Of a stretch of 64,000 bases of DNA, positions 16,783-25,460 are shown in pieces (the stretch's first letter is position 1; every line of letters begins with the position of its first letter). Origin of the DNA: Caulobacter sp. (GTDB taxonomy: Bacteria; Pseudomonadota; Alphaproteobacteria; Caulobacterales; Caulobacteraceae). Under the pieces are notes generated by a model. It saw only the letters and a list, made by a program, of their open reading frames with translations, did no database searches and was not told the DNA's origin. The translations under genes were made by a program, and so were the position numbers. The stretch is taken from the NCBI GenBank assembly GCA_030680355.1, contig JAUXVF010000022.1, positions 1-64,000 of the forward strand, in the 5' to 3' direction.

Positions 16783-19089
16783 CTAGAAGCGAACCCGCAG
16801 GCCGCCCATGACCATCCTGGGCGCGCCCGGCCGCGCGCCGGCGGGGCTGAAGGCCACGTTGTAGACCTCGTCGGTCAGGTTCTGGCCCTGCAGGAACAGG
16901 CCGACACCGGGGGTCAGGTCGAACTGGGCGGAGACGTCGACCAGGGTGCGGGCGTCAATCCGCTGGCTGGCCGGAATGGCGCCGGTCCCGGCCACCGACC
17001 GGGTGGCGCTGACGGTGTTGATCGCGGCGTCGATCTTCCAGCGATCGCCATGGGCGCCCGCGTTGAGGGTCAGCTGGTCCTTCGGCAGGTAGGGCAGTTC
17101 GAACCCCGAGAGCACGGTTCCCCACGGCTCGTAGCCGGAGACGAAGCTCGATCTGAACTCGGCGTCGGTGAGGGTGTAGACGACCGAGACGGGCGCCGCG
17201 AACGGCAGGCTCAGCCGGGCCGAGAGGTCCCAGGCCGCGGTCAGCTCAAGGCCTTTGGACTGCACGGCGCCGCCGTCGAACTGGGTGCCGATGGCGCATC
17301 CGCCGCCGGTCGAGGCGGTGCAGGTTCCGACCAGGTTGTCATAGTCGGTGAAGAAGGCGAACGCCTCGACCGAGAGATCGCCGCGGGCGAAGCGCAGGCC
17401 GGCTTCGTAGTTCCAGCTGGTCTCCGGGCTGGTCGTCGACCCGGGCGCGGGATTGCTGAAGCCCTTGTGCACGCCGGCCACGACCAGCAGGCCGGGCGTC
17501 AGCTCAAAGGTGGCGCCGACGCCGGGAATCCAGACATCGACCTCCGACCGGGCGGTGCTCAGAACCGTGGCGCGGGTCGGATCGCCGAGGACGTAGTTGG
17601 TGCGCGTGAGGTCGATGGTCTCGTACCGGAGGCCGAAGGTCAGTCCCAGCCGGCCCGCCTGGAGCGAATCCTTCACGAAGAAGGCCTTGGCCCGGGCGGC
17701 GCCGACGCGATTGTCCTGGCTGCCCCGCGCGCCGGCGCTGGTCAGCACCATCCGCCCGTCGACCATCTGGTAGCGGTCGTCCTGCTGCAGGCGATCTTCT
17801 TCATCGCGATGGATGCGGGCCGACAGTTCAAGCTGGTGGTCGAAAACGCCAGTCGTGAACCGGGCGGTCACGACGGTCTGGATGCCGCTGGCCTCATAGG
17901 CCCGGTTGTTGTTCCGCACGCGCAGGGCGTTGGCCGCGCTGGTGAAGCCGCCGGCCCCGACCAGGGTGGCGTAGCCCTCGGCATAGGCGGTCGGGTCGGC
18001 GAGCACCGTCGAGATCGACCGCAGCGAACCGCCCGACACAACGTCATTGAGCTTGTACCAGGACCGGCTGGTCTCCGAGCGGTAGATCAGGGTCGTGACG
18101 TCGAGCCAGTCGGTGACGCTCAGCCGGTGGGTCGCCTGCCAGGTCGTGTGGTTCACGTCCATCAGGTCCATCTGGCTGCCGCGGTACCGGCGATAGGGCT
18201 GGTCGCGGAAATCGGCCAGGGTCAGGCCGACATAGGTTTCGTCGGAGGTCTCTTCCAGCTGCTGGAATTTGAGTTCCAGCGACTGGGGCCTGGCCGCGCC
18301 GGGGGCGGAGCGCAGGCCGAGCTTCACCACCCGGTCGGTGATGTCGAACCCGGTGTCGCCGCCGGAATCGAGGCGCTTGAAGCCATCAGACTGTTCGCGA
18401 AGTCCCTCGACCATCAGGCCGACCTGGAGCGGGCCCGGCGCGTCGGTCCAGCCGCCGATCACGCCCCGGGCGCGGAGGCCGCCATAGCTTCCGGCGAGCA
18501 ATTGTGCCTGGCCGCCGAGCCGGCCGCTGGCGTCGGGAATGGGCGTCGAGAAGAACTGCAACGCCCCGCCGGTGGTCAGGGGACCGTATTTGATCGCCGC
18601 GGGACCCTTGACCACCTCGACGCCGCTCATCCGCGCCATGCGCGGGAAGTAGTAGGCCGACGGCGCGGCATAGGGCGCCGGCGCGATCAGGACGCCGTCC
18701 TCCATGACCGCGATGCGGCTGGACCGGTCCGACCCTGACCCCCGGATGCCGATGTTGGGGCGAAGGCCAAAGCCGTCCTCCTCCTGCAGGGTGACGCCGG
18801 GAACCTGTCGCAGGATGCGATTGACGTCGGCGTAGCTGAAGGTCGCCAGGGCGGCTTCATCGATGAAGGTCGCCGATCCCGCGACATCCCGGGCCCGGGC
18901 GGCGGATCCGGTGATGATGACGCCGTCGAGCAGGGTCGCGCTGGTCGCGCCCATCTCGACATCGGCGCCGCCGGCGAGCGCCCCGCCGGCCCATCCGAGA
19001 CTGGCGGCCATGATGGCGAGACTGGCGCTGATTTTCACGAGGGACATGGCGGTCGGCTTTTTGATTGGGATAATGCGAGGCGTTTGCAT
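16783..19089 (-). CDS. FecA-like TonB-dependent receptor
   Basis: This 768-residue outer-membrane receptor has the signal peptide 'LVKISASLAIMAASLG...ALA', a TonB-box-like 'DGVIITG', then a plug with 'VNRILRQVPGVTLQEEDGFG', 'RPNIGIRGSGSDRSSRI' and 'EVVKGPAAIKYGP'. A 22-strand barrel ends in 'GGLRVRF'. It resembles the FecA (ferric dicitrate) group of COG4772 but lacks the N-terminal signalling domain, and no fecIR lies nearby. The start may be ATG 19089 or ATG 19047; the latter begins directly at the signal peptide. A possible Fur site lies upstream at 19118. The siderophore is not known. Confidence 0.87.
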   Translation of the reverse strand: MQTPRIIPIKKPTAMSLVKISASLAIMAASLGWAGGALAGGADVEMGATSATLLDGVIITGSAARARDVAGSATFIDEAALATFSYADVNRILRQVPGVTLQEEDGFGLRPNIGIRGSGSDRSSRIAVMEDGVLIAPAPYAAPSAYYFPRMARMSGVEVVKGPAAIKYGPLTTGGALQFFSTPIPDASGRLGGQAQLLAGSYGGLRARGVIGGWTDAPGPLQVGLMVEGLREQSDGFKRLDSGGDTGFDITDRVVKLGLRSAPGAARPQSLELKFQQLEETSDETYVGLTLADFRDQPYRRYRGSQMDLMDVNHTTWQATHRLSVTDWLDVTTLIYRSETSRSWYKLNDVVSGGSLRSISTVLADPTAYAEGYATLVGAGGFTSAANALRVRNNNRAYEASGIQTVVTARFTTGVFDHQLELSARIHRDEEDRLQQDDRYQMVDGRMVLTSAGARGSQDNRVGAARAKAFFVKDSLQAGRLGLTFGLRYETIDLTRTNYVLGDPTRATVLSTARSEVDVWIPGVGATFELTPGLLVVAGVHKGFSNPAPGSTTSPETSWNYEAGLRFARGDLSVEAFAFFTDYDNLVGTCTASTGGGCAIGTQFDGGAVQSKGLELTAAWDLSARLSLPFAAPVSVVYTLTDAEFRSSFVSGYEPWGTVLSGFELPYLPKDQLTLNAGAHGDRWKIDAAINTVSATRSVAGTGAIPASQRIDARTLVDVSAQFDLTPGVGLFLQGQNLTDEVYNVAFSPAGARPGAPRMVMGGLRVRF

Positions 19090-19117
19090 GACGGCGTCTA
19101 GCACGGCCACGGATCGG

Positions 19118-19138
19118 TGCAAATGAGAACTGATCGCA
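19118..19138. promoter_or_regulatory. Possible Fur box upstream of the FecA-like receptor
   Basis: The 21 bases beginning 'tgcaaatgagaac' and ending 'tgatcgca' resemble the left half of proteobacterial Fur sites (GCAAATGAGAA), with a looser right half. The site lies 29-49 bases before the receptor start and between divergent genes. An iron-responsive site would fit a FecA-like receptor. The palindrome is imperfect. Confidence 0.35.
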
Positions 19139-19184
19139 TAACTTCCCGCTGCCGCGCGCGCGCCTCGCCTGCTACCAACAGCCC

Positions 19185-20114
19185 ATGACCGCCATCCTTC
19201 CCGACGCCGCGCCGACCAACTGGGTGGACCGTTACGCCCCGGCGGGGCTGCGGCCGTGGCTGAAGCTGGGGCGGTTCGACCGGCCAACGGGGATCTGGCT
19301 GCTGATGCTGCCCGGCTGGATGGGGCTCAGCCTCGCCGCCGCCGCGCGGGGGCGGGCGCCGGACCTTTGGCTGATGGTGCTGTTCTTTCTCGGGGCGGCG
19401 CTGATGCGGGCGGCGGGCTGCGCCTATAACGACATCGTCGACCGCGACATCGACGCCCGGGTCGAGCGGACGGCCGGCCGGCCGATTCCCGCCGGCCAGA
19501 TCAGCGTCCGGCAGGCCTGGGCCTTCGTCATCGGCTGCTGCCTGGTCAGCCTTCTGATCCTGTTGACCCTCAACCTCTGGACCATCGGCCTGGGCGTCGC
19601 GTCGCTGGCCCTGGTGGCGGCCTATCCGTTCATGAAACGGGTCACCTGGTGGCCGCAGGCCTGGCTGGGCCTGACCTTCAACTGGGGGGCGCTGATGGGA
19701 TTCGCCGCCGCCGCCGGAGCGCCCGGCTGGCCGGCCTGGCTGCTGTGGTCGGGGCTGGTGTTCTGGACGCTCGGCTACGACACCATCTACGCGGTGCAGG
19801 ATCTCGAGGATGACGCCCTGGCCGGGGTCAAGTCCTCGGCCCGGCGGCTGGGCGACCAGGCGCCGCGGGCGGTGCTGGCATTCTACGGCGTCTGTTTCCT
19901 GCTGGTCATGACCGCCGCCTGGAAGGCCGGGCTGGGACCGCTGTTCCTGCCGCCGGCGGCGCTGTTCGCCCTGCTGCTGTCGCGGCAGGCGGCGGACCTC
20001 GACATCGCCGACCCGCGCGGGGCCCTGGCCCTGTTCAAGGCCAACACCCTGGCCGGGCTGGTGCTGGTCTGCGCCCTTGCGGTGGGAGTCTGGAAGCCGG
20101 CGGGGATGTTCTAG
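19185..20114 (+). CDS. ubiA: 4-hydroxybenzoate polyprenyltransferase
   Basis: This 309-residue integral membrane prenyltransferase attaches the polyprenyl tail to 4-hydroxybenzoate in ubiquinone synthesis. The first Asp-rich motif NDxxDxxxD is at residues 82-90 ('NDIVDRDID') and the second is 'YDTIYAVQDLEDD'. About eight to nine hydrophobic segments follow. 'RPIPAGQIS' after the first motif is the usual substrate-side segment. A ubiD-family gene 3.2 kb downstream belongs to the same pathway, but the two are not in one operon. Confidence 0.95.
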   Translation: MTAILPDAAPTNWVDRYAPAGLRPWLKLGRFDRPTGIWLLMLPGWMGLSLAAAARGRAPDLWLMVLFFLGAALMRAAGCAYNDIVDRDIDARVERTAGRPIPAGQISVRQAWAFVIGCCLVSLLILLTLNLWTIGLGVASLALVAAYPFMKRVTWWPQAWLGLTFNWGALMGFAAAAGAPGWPAWLLWSGLVFWTLGYDTIYAVQDLEDDALAGVKSSARRLGDQAPRAVLAFYGVCFLLVMTAAWKAGLGPLFLPPAALFALLLSRQAADLDIADPRGALALFKANTLAGLVLVCALAVGVWKPAGMF

Positions 20115-20142
20115 GGGACGCTCTCAACGGCCCAATCGGGCT

Positions 20143-20328
20143 TTAGCCCGGCGACTTCCAGAAGCCGCCAATCGCGCCCGCAATGGCGGCAAAGCCAAGT
20201 GTCCAGGGGAAAATCTGAGGCGCCGAGATTGCATGGCCCGCCACAGCGAAGCCAAGCGCAGTGAAAATGAAGCCAAGCGGCAATCCCACCACTGAAAAAA
20301 GAAGACATCGCGCAATTGAGAACTGCAA
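20143..20328 (-). CDS. Small hydrophobic membrane protein, uncharacterised
   Basis: This 61-residue frame starts at TTG with a good Shine-Dalgarno (ccaggag, 8 bases before). It has two likely membrane segments, 'CLLFSVVGLPLGFIFTALG' and 'FPWTLGFAAIAGAIGGF', ending in 'WKSPG'. It lies convergent to ubiA in a 427-base gap. I do not recognise the family. The hydrophobic pattern and strong ribosome site favour a real gene, but short open frames are common in GC-rich DNA. Confidence 0.5.
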   Translation of the reverse strand: MQFSIARCLLFSVVGLPLGFIFTALGFAVAGHAISAPQIFPWTLGFAAIAGAIGGFWKSPG

Positions 20329-20541
20329 TCTCGGGCTCCTGGATATCGAAAAGCGCTCTCCTGATTAGCTGAAGAGACTTGATTGGCCTAGGTCAGGCCT
20401 CTGCGGCCAGTCCGCAACCAGCCCGTTCTCGCCGTCGGCTTCGGGTCTGGAATCGGACCTTCCACAGATACGCGCTTGAGCGGATGGCGCCGCTCGATCG
20501 TCCGCCTACACAAGCCGCCGTCGAAGTGGGATAATCCGCTC

Positions 20542-21492
20542 ATGGCCGTTGCTGCACGCGTGAAACCCAAAGACTTCTTCACCGACGCCGAATGGGCGCC
20601 GCTGGCCGCCCGTTCGTCCTGGCGGGGGATCTGGTTGATCGCCCATGCCTGGCTGGTGATCCTGGCGGCCGGGGCGGTGGCGGTGATCTGGCCCAATCCG
20701 CTGACCATCGTCCTGGCGGTGATGATCATCGGCGCCCGGCAGCTGGGCCTGGCCATCCTGATGCATGACGGGGCCCACGGCTGCCTGCATCCCAACCAGA
20801 AGGTCAACGACTGGATCGGACACTGGCTGGCCGGCGCCCCGACCAACGCCGATCTGCAGCGCTATCGCGACTATCATCTGCAGCACCACAAGTTCGCCCA
20901 GCAGAAGGAGGACCCGGACCTGGGCCTCTCGGCGCCGTTCCCGATCACGCGCAAGTCGCTGTGGCGCAAGGCGGTCCGCGACCTGACCGGCCAGACCTTC
21001 TACAAACAGCGTATCCAGCCCTCGATCGACGCCTTCCGGACCGGCGCGAAGAAGGGCGTGCCGTTCGGCAAGACCGCCAGGGGCGTGCTCAAGTTCTGGT
21101 CGCCGTTCCTGATCTTCCACCTGCCGATCATCGTGGTGCTGTCGGCCTTCGGTCTGTGGTGGGTCTGGCCGGTGCTGTGGTTGCTGCCGATGGCGAGCTG
21201 GTATCAGCTGATCACCCGGCTGCGGAACATCGCCGAACACGCCCTGGTCGGCGCCGACCAGCCCGACCCCCTGCGCCACGCCCGCACCACCCTGGCCGGG
21301 CCGGTCGAACGGCTGATCCTCGCGCCCTACTACGTCAACTATCACTGCGAACATCACATGTTCATGCACGTGCCCTGCTGGAACCTGCCGAAGGTGCACC
21401 GGCTGCTGAAGGCCAAGGGCGTGATGGACAGGATGCTGACGGCGCCGGGGTATGTGACGGTGCTGAAGATGGCGTCGGCGAAGGCGACGTGA
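20542..21492 (+). CDS. Membrane fatty acid desaturase
   Basis: This 316-residue di-iron membrane desaturase has the three His boxes in order: HDGAH at residues 75-79, HLQHH at 112-116 and HCEHH at 268-272. Hydrophobic pairs lie at about 35-65 and 180-215. It would introduce a double bond into an acyl chain or hydroxylate a lipid or carotenoid-like substrate, which cannot be decided here. ATG 20542 is used because upstream in-frame codons look non-coding. The stop overlaps the next start (GTGA), so the two genes are one transcript. Confidence 0.9.
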   Translation: MAVAARVKPKDFFTDAEWAPLAARSSWRGIWLIAHAWLVILAAGAVAVIWPNPLTIVLAVMIIGARQLGLAILMHDGAHGCLHPNQKVNDWIGHWLAGAPTNADLQRYRDYHLQHHKFAQQKEDPDLGLSAPFPITRKSLWRKAVRDLTGQTFYKQRIQPSIDAFRTGAKKGVPFGKTARGVLKFWSPFLIFHLPIIVVLSAFGLWWVWPVLWLLPMASWYQLITRLRNIAEHALVGADQPDPLRHARTTLAGPVERLILAPYYVNYHCEHHMFMHVPCWNLPKVHRLLKAKGVMDRMLTAPGYVTVLKMASAKAT

Positions 21493-22139
21493 TCACCGAC
21501 CGCCGGGCCTTTATCGTCGACAACACCCGTCTCCAGGCGCCGCCGCATGCGCCGGAGCTGACGCTGCATCTGGCCGACGAGATCACGCCGCTGTGGCGGC
21601 TGACCGAGGAGGCGCTGGCGGAGATCGGGCTGCCGCCGCCGTTCTGGGCCTTCGCCTGGGCCGGGGGGCAGGCGCTGGCGCGGCATCTGCTCGATCATCC
21701 GGAGATTGTCGCCGGCCGGCGGGTCATCGATTTCGCCACCGGTTCGGGCATGGTCGCCATCGCCGCGATGAAGGCCGGGGCCGCGCGGGTGATGGCGGCC
21801 GATATCGATGGCTTCTGCGCCGCGGCGGTGGCGCTGAACGCGGCGGCCAACGGTGTGGGGGTGGAATTCACCGACGTCGACCTGCTGGACGCGCCGGCGC
21901 CGGACTGGGCGGACGTCATCCTCGCCGGCGACATCTGTTACGAGCAGCCGCTGGCCGGGCGGGTGCTGGCCTGGCTGACCGCCGCCCGGGCCGCTGGCAA
22001 GACGGTGCTGATCGGCGACCCGGGGCGGACCTATTTCCCCAAGACCGGCCTGACCCTGCTGGCCGAGTACCAGGTGCAGACGACCAGGGAGCTCGAGGAT
22101 TTCGAGGTCAAACGCACCCGCGTCTGGACGTTTCCCTGA
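21489..22139 (+). CDS. Class I SAM-dependent methyltransferase (Nnt1/PrmA-like)
   Basis: This 216-residue protein starts at a GTG overlapping the desaturase stop by 4 bases. Motif I 'VIDFATGSGMVAIAAMKAGA' and the acidic 'AADIDGFCA' that follows bind SAM. 'ILAGDICYEQPLAGRVL' is the post-motif loop seen in the lysine/nicotinamide methyltransferase group (COG3897). The N-terminal 'PPPFWAFAWAGGQALARHL' is typical of that group. Translational coupling to the desaturase suggests a shared task but does not prove it. Confidence 0.85.
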   Translation: MITDRRAFIVDNTRLQAPPHAPELTLHLADEITPLWRLTEEALAEIGLPPPFWAFAWAGGQALARHLLDHPEIVAGRRVIDFATGSGMVAIAAMKAGAARVMAADIDGFCAAAVALNAAANGVGVEFTDVDLLDAPAPDWADVILAGDICYEQPLAGRVLAWLTAARAAGKTVLIGDPGRTYFPKTGLTLLAEYQVQTTRELEDFEVKRTRVWTFP

Positions 22140-22182
22140 TCCTGCGGTAACGAACAAAGGCAGAACATCAGGAGGTCACCCC

Positions 22183-22530
22183 ATGCGTGAAGACGGCAAG
22201 ATCGACTATGTCGAATTCCCCTCGACCAGCGTCCCGGCGGTGAAAACCTTCTATGCGGCCGCCTTTGGCTGGACCTTCGTCGACTACGGTCCCGACTACG
22301 CGGCGTTCGACGGCGCGGGGTTGGACGGCGGCTTCAACGGCGATGACGCGGCCGAGGGGGCGGCCAAGCCGCTGGTGGTGCTTTACGCCCACGATCTCGA
22401 AGCCATGGCCGCCAGGGTGACCGCCGCCGGCGGGGTCGTCGTCAAACCGATCTACAGCTTCCCGGGCGGCCGGCGGTTCCATTTCACCGACCCGTCGGGG
22501 AACGAGCTGGCGGTCTGGTCCGAAGGTTGA
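22183..22530 (+). CDS. VOC (glyoxalase/bleomycin-resistance fold) family protein
   Basis: This 115-residue single VOC domain shows 'VEFPSTSVPAVKTFYAAAFGW' at the start and 'FHFTDPSGNELAVWSE' at the end, with the metal-ligand Glu in 'GNELAVW'. A strong Shine-Dalgarno 'aggagg' precedes the ATG. Members range from lyases to dioxygenases, and no substrate can be assigned. It is followed closely by the MmcQ/YjbR gene, probably in one operon. Confidence 0.88.
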   Translation: MREDGKIDYVEFPSTSVPAVKTFYAAAFGWTFVDYGPDYAAFDGAGLDGGFNGDDAAEGAAKPLVVLYAHDLEAMAARVTAAGGVVVKPIYSFPGGRRFHFTDPSGNELAVWSEG

Positions 22531-22540
22531 CGGGGCGCCG

Positions 22541-22885
22541 ATGACCCGCGCCGAATTCGAGGCTGTCGTCCTGGCCTTTCCCGGTGTCGAAGCCGGCCAA
22601 AGCTACGGTCAGCCGGCCTTCAAGGTGAACGGCAAATTCCTGACCCGGGTCCGCGAGGACGACGCCAGCGCGGTGATCATGGAGGTGTCGTTCGACGAGC
22701 GCGACCTGCTGCTCGAGGTCGAGCCGGAAACCTTTCATTTCACCGCCCACTACAAGGACTATCGCTGCGTTCTGGCCCGGCTGGAGACGCTGAACCCCGA
22801 ACAGCTGAAGGGTTTCCTCGAACGCCGCTGGCGCAAGTCGGCCCCGAAGGCGGTGGTCAAGGCGTGGGACGCGGCGAAGGCTTGA
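22541..22885 (+). CDS. MmcQ/YjbR family protein
   Basis: This 114-residue protein has the CyaY-like fold of the YjbR group ('FEAVVLAFPGVEAGQSYGQPAFKVNGKFLTR' pattern, then 'LLLEVEPETFHFTAHYKDY' and 'FLERRWRKSAPKAVVKAWD'). The family is proposed to bind DNA, but its role is unknown. It begins 10 bases after the VOC gene. Confidence 0.88.
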   Translation: MTRAEFEAVVLAFPGVEAGQSYGQPAFKVNGKFLTRVREDDASAVIMEVSFDERDLLLEVEPETFHFTAHYKDYRCVLARLETLNPEQLKGFLERRWRKSAPKAVVKAWDAAKA

Positions 22886-23060
22886 TCCTTTCAGGCCTTA
22901 AGAAAACCGTCCCCCCCGGCGAAGGTCGGGGTCCAGATTCAGTCCGAATGCCTGACGGGTTTCACCTTTGCCGGGAAAACGGATCTGGGTGACACGACTT
23001 GGGTGGATCGGTCACGCGCCAGATCGTTTTCCTTCCTTCCCCTGTCCAGCCATGCTCGCC

Positions 23061-23222
23061 TTACGCCGTGGGTTGGTGAGGGACCGGAAGTTTCCATGAC
23101 ATGGGCACCAACCGCGCAACAGGCTTTCCGTCGCGCGTGATGACGATCTCCTCGCCAGCTTCCACGTCCGAAAGGAGCTGTGACAGCTTCGACTGAGCCT
23201 GAAGGACGTCGACGTGTTTCAT
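23061..23222 (-). CDS. Orphan Phd/YefM-type antitoxin (prevent-host-death family)
   Basis: This is a 53-residue frame. 'MKHVDVLQAQSKLSQLLSDV' followed by 'EAGEEIVITRDGKPVARLVP' is the classic Phd/YefM DNA-binding half. The normal protein has about 75-90 residues; here the toxin-binding C-terminus is cut to about 13 residues ('MSWKLPVPHQPTA'). Downstream on the same strand I find no PIN, Doc or RelE-like frame, so the toxin is gone. The upstream sequence is AT-rich without a clear Shine-Dalgarno. It could still repress its own promoter, or be a relic. Confidence 0.75.
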   Translation of the reverse strand: MKHVDVLQAQSKLSQLLSDVEAGEEIVITRDGKPVARLVPMSWKLPVPHQPTA

Positions 23223-23318
23223 AAGTAAAAATGTAAACCCAAAGTAGAGTGGCGTCCAACAGGTGACACAGCGCGTCCGCCGCCCTAGCTTCCGCCACGC
23301 ACAACGGGAGCTTGGACC

Positions 23319-24848
23319 TTGGCCTATCGGTCGCTGCGGGACTTCATCGCCAAACTGGAAACGGACGGCGAGCTGGTGCGGGTGACCGAGCCGGTCTCAA
23401 CGGTGCTGGAGATGACCGAGATCTGCACCCGGCTGCTGGCCAATGGCGGGCCGGCGGTGCTGTTCGAGCAGCCGGTGATGGAGGACGGCACGATCTCGCC
23501 GATGCCCTGTCTGGCCAATCTGTTCGGCACGGTGAAACGGGTGGCGCTGGGGGTCACGCTCGGCGGCGAGCCGCGGACCACGGCCGGGGAGCTGCGCGAG
23601 GTTGGCGAACTGCTGGCCTTCCTGCGCCAGCCCGAGCCGCCCAAGGACCTCAAGGACGCCATGGACATGCTGCCGCTGGCGCAGACCGTGATGTCGATGC
23701 GGCCCAAGACCGTGAAAAAGGCGCCGGTGCAGGACATCGTTCTCAAGGGCGAGGACATAGACCTGCGCAAACTGCCCGTGCAGACCTGCTGGCCCGGCGA
23801 GCCGGCGCCGCTGATCACCTGGCCGCTGGTGGTGACCAAGGGGCCGTCGGACGCCCGGGAAGACGACTTCAACCTCGGCATCTACCGCATGCAGCTGCTG
23901 GGCAAGGACCGGGCGATCATGCGCTGGCTGGCCCATCGCGGCGGGGCCCAGCACTACGCCCGCCACAAGAAGGCCGGGCGGCGCGAGCCGCTGCCCGCCT
24001 GCGCCGTGATCGGGGCCGATCCGGGGATCATCCTGGCGGCCGTGACGCCGGTGCCCGACACCCTGTCGGAGTACCAGTTCGCCGGCCTGCTGCGCGGGAG
24101 CAAGGTCGATCTGGTGCCGGCCAAGACCGTGCCGCTGATGGTCCCGGCCCAGGCCGAGATCGTCATTGAGGGTCACGTCCTGCTGGACGAGTATGAGGAC
24201 GAAGGGCCCTACGGCGACCACACCGGCTACTACAACAGCGTCGAGAAATTCCCGGTGTTCCAGGTCAGCGCCATCACCATGCGCAAGGACGCCATCTACC
24301 ACACCACCTTCACCGGCCGGCCGCCGGACGAGCCGAGCGTGCTGGGCGAGGCCCTGAACGAGGTGTTCATTCCGCTGTTCCAGCAGCAGTTCCCGGAGGT
24401 GGTCGACTTCTGGCTGCCGCCCGAGGGCTGCAGCTACCGCATCGCCGTGGTGTCGATGAAGAAGGCCTACCCCGGCCACGCCAAGCGGGTGATGCTCGGC
24501 GTCTGGAGCTATCTGCGGCAGTTCATGTACACCAAATGGGTGATCGTCGTGGACGACGACATCAACGCCCGCGACTGGAAGGACGTCATGTGGGCGGTCT
24601 CCACCCGCATGGACCCGGCGCGCGACATCACCGTCATCGAGAACACTCCGATCGACTATCTCGACTTCGCCAGCCCCGAGAGCGGCCTGGGGTCGAAGAT
24701 CGGCCTCGACGCGACCAACAAACTGCCGCCCGAGACGCACCGCGAATGGGGCGAGAAGATCCGCATGGACGACGCCGTCGTCGAGAAGGTCAGCGCGATG
24801 TGGGGCCGGCTGGGGTTGCCGGGCGATGGCAAGCCGATCTGGAAGTGA
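23319..24848 (+). CDS. ubiD: UbiD family (de)carboxylase
   Basis: This 509-residue prenylated-FMN-dependent decarboxylase acts on 3-polyprenyl-4-hydroxybenzoate in ubiquinone synthesis. Visible motifs are '[16 protein letters not shown]', '[25 protein letters not shown]', '[15 protein letters not shown]' and '[14 protein letters not shown]'. The Glu/Arg set of the prFMN site lies in the '[16 protein letters not shown]' region. The start is TTG with 'gggag' 8 bases upstream. The length matches true UbiD. No ubiX is seen in the window. The gene is flanked by remnants of two toxin-antitoxin loci. Confidence 0.9.
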   Translation: MAYRSLRDFIAKLETDGELVRVTEPVSTVLEMTEICTRLLANGGPAVLFEQPVMEDGTISPMPCLANLFGTVKRVALGVTLGGEPRTTAGELREVGELLAFLRQPEPPKDLKDAMDMLPLAQTVMSMRPKTVKKAPVQDIVLKGEDIDLRKLPVQTCWPGEPAPLITWPLVVTKGPSDAREDDFNLGIYRMQLLGKDRAIMRWLAHRGGAQHYARHKKAGRREPLPACAVIGADPGIILAAVTPVPDTLSEYQFAGLLRGSKVDLVPAKTVPLMVPAQAEIVIEGHVLLDEYEDEGPYGDHTGYYNSVEKFPVFQVSAITMRKDAIYHTTFTGRPPDEPSVLGEALNEVFIPLFQQQFPEVVDFWLPPEGCSYRIAVVSMKKAYPGHAKRVMLGVWSYLRQFMYTKWVIVVDDDINARDWKDVMWAVSTRMDPARDITVIENTPIDYLDFASPESGLGSKIGLDATNKLPPETHREWGEKIRMDDAVVEKVSAMWGRLGLPGDGKPIWK

Positions 24849-24888
24849 AGCCCCGTGAGGCTGTTACTCTGTTCCAACGGAGCAGGTC

Positions 24889-25155
24889 ATGTCCTCGGCT
24901 ATTCGCAAGATCGGGAACTCGGCGGGCGTCATCCTGCCCAAGTCGGTGCTTGAAGCGCTCGGCGCCAAGCTGGGCGATCGTATCGAGTTCGTGGCCGAGC
25001 GCGGCCGGGTCTTCCTGTCGCCGGTCGCGGCCGATCCTCGCGAGGGCTGGGAAGAGGACTCCCGGCGGCTCGGCGTCCTGGGCATGACCGAGGAAGACCG
25101 CGAATGGCTCGATGCCCCGCTCAACACCGAGGCTGAGAAGGACTGGGAGTGGTGA
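24889..25155 (+). CDS. AbrB/MazE family antitoxin
   Basis: This 88-residue protein has a swapped-hairpin AbrB domain: 'AIRKIGNSAGVILPKSVLEALGAKLGDRIEF' pattern at residues 4-34. An acidic C-terminal tail ('NTEAEKDWEW') would thread into the toxin. The ATG follows 'ggagcaggtc'. It overlaps the toxin frame by 4-7 bases. The antitoxin looks intact, although its partner toxin is broken. Confidence 0.9.
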   Translation: MSSAIRKIGNSAGVILPKSVLEALGAKLGDRIEFVAERGRVFLSPVAADPREGWEEDSRRLGVLGMTEEDREWLDAPLNTEAEKDWEW

Positions 25156-25420
25156 AGCGCGGCGAGGTCTGGCTGACACGCCTTGATCCGACCGAAGGCA
25201 GCGAGATCCGCAAGACCCGGCCCTGTGTGATCGTTTCGCCGGATCGCCTCAGCCACCACGACATTTTCATCATCGCGCCGATGAGTTCCGGCGATCCGAC
25301 CGCGCGCTTTCGCGTCGAAGTCGTGTTTCAGGGGCGCGCGGCCGGCTGATCCGGCGGCTGGACGATGAGCCCCTGGGCCGTGTCCTGAACGTGCTGCGAC
25401 TGATGTTCGAACCCGATTGA
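25149..25420 (+). pseudogene. MazF/PemK toxin, internal deletion with frameshift
   Basis: The first frame (GTG 25149 or 25152) encodes 'KRGEVWLTRLDPTEGSEIRK' and continues through 'TRPCVIVSPD' and 'IIAPMSSGD' to 'FRVEVVFQGRAAG', then stops at 25347. The usual C-terminus continues in another frame from about 25343 ('LIRRLDDEPLGRVLNVLRL', ending 'MFEPD') to a stop at 25418-25420. Compared with MazF/PemK proteins of about 105-111 residues, some 16-20 residues between 'FQGR' and 'LIRRL' (the segment that reads like LILLDQ.RTVD.) are missing, and the frame changes. The toxin is therefore most likely inactive, while the MazE-type antitoxin upstream is intact. Confidence 0.8.
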
Positions 25421-25460
25421 CGTCGAGCTCTTGCGGGATCGCGACATTCGCGCGAGGTCC

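Noticed and set aside
22886..23060. Toxin gene downstream of the Phd-type antitoxin
   Set aside because: All frames are broken and no PIN, Doc or RelE motif is visible.
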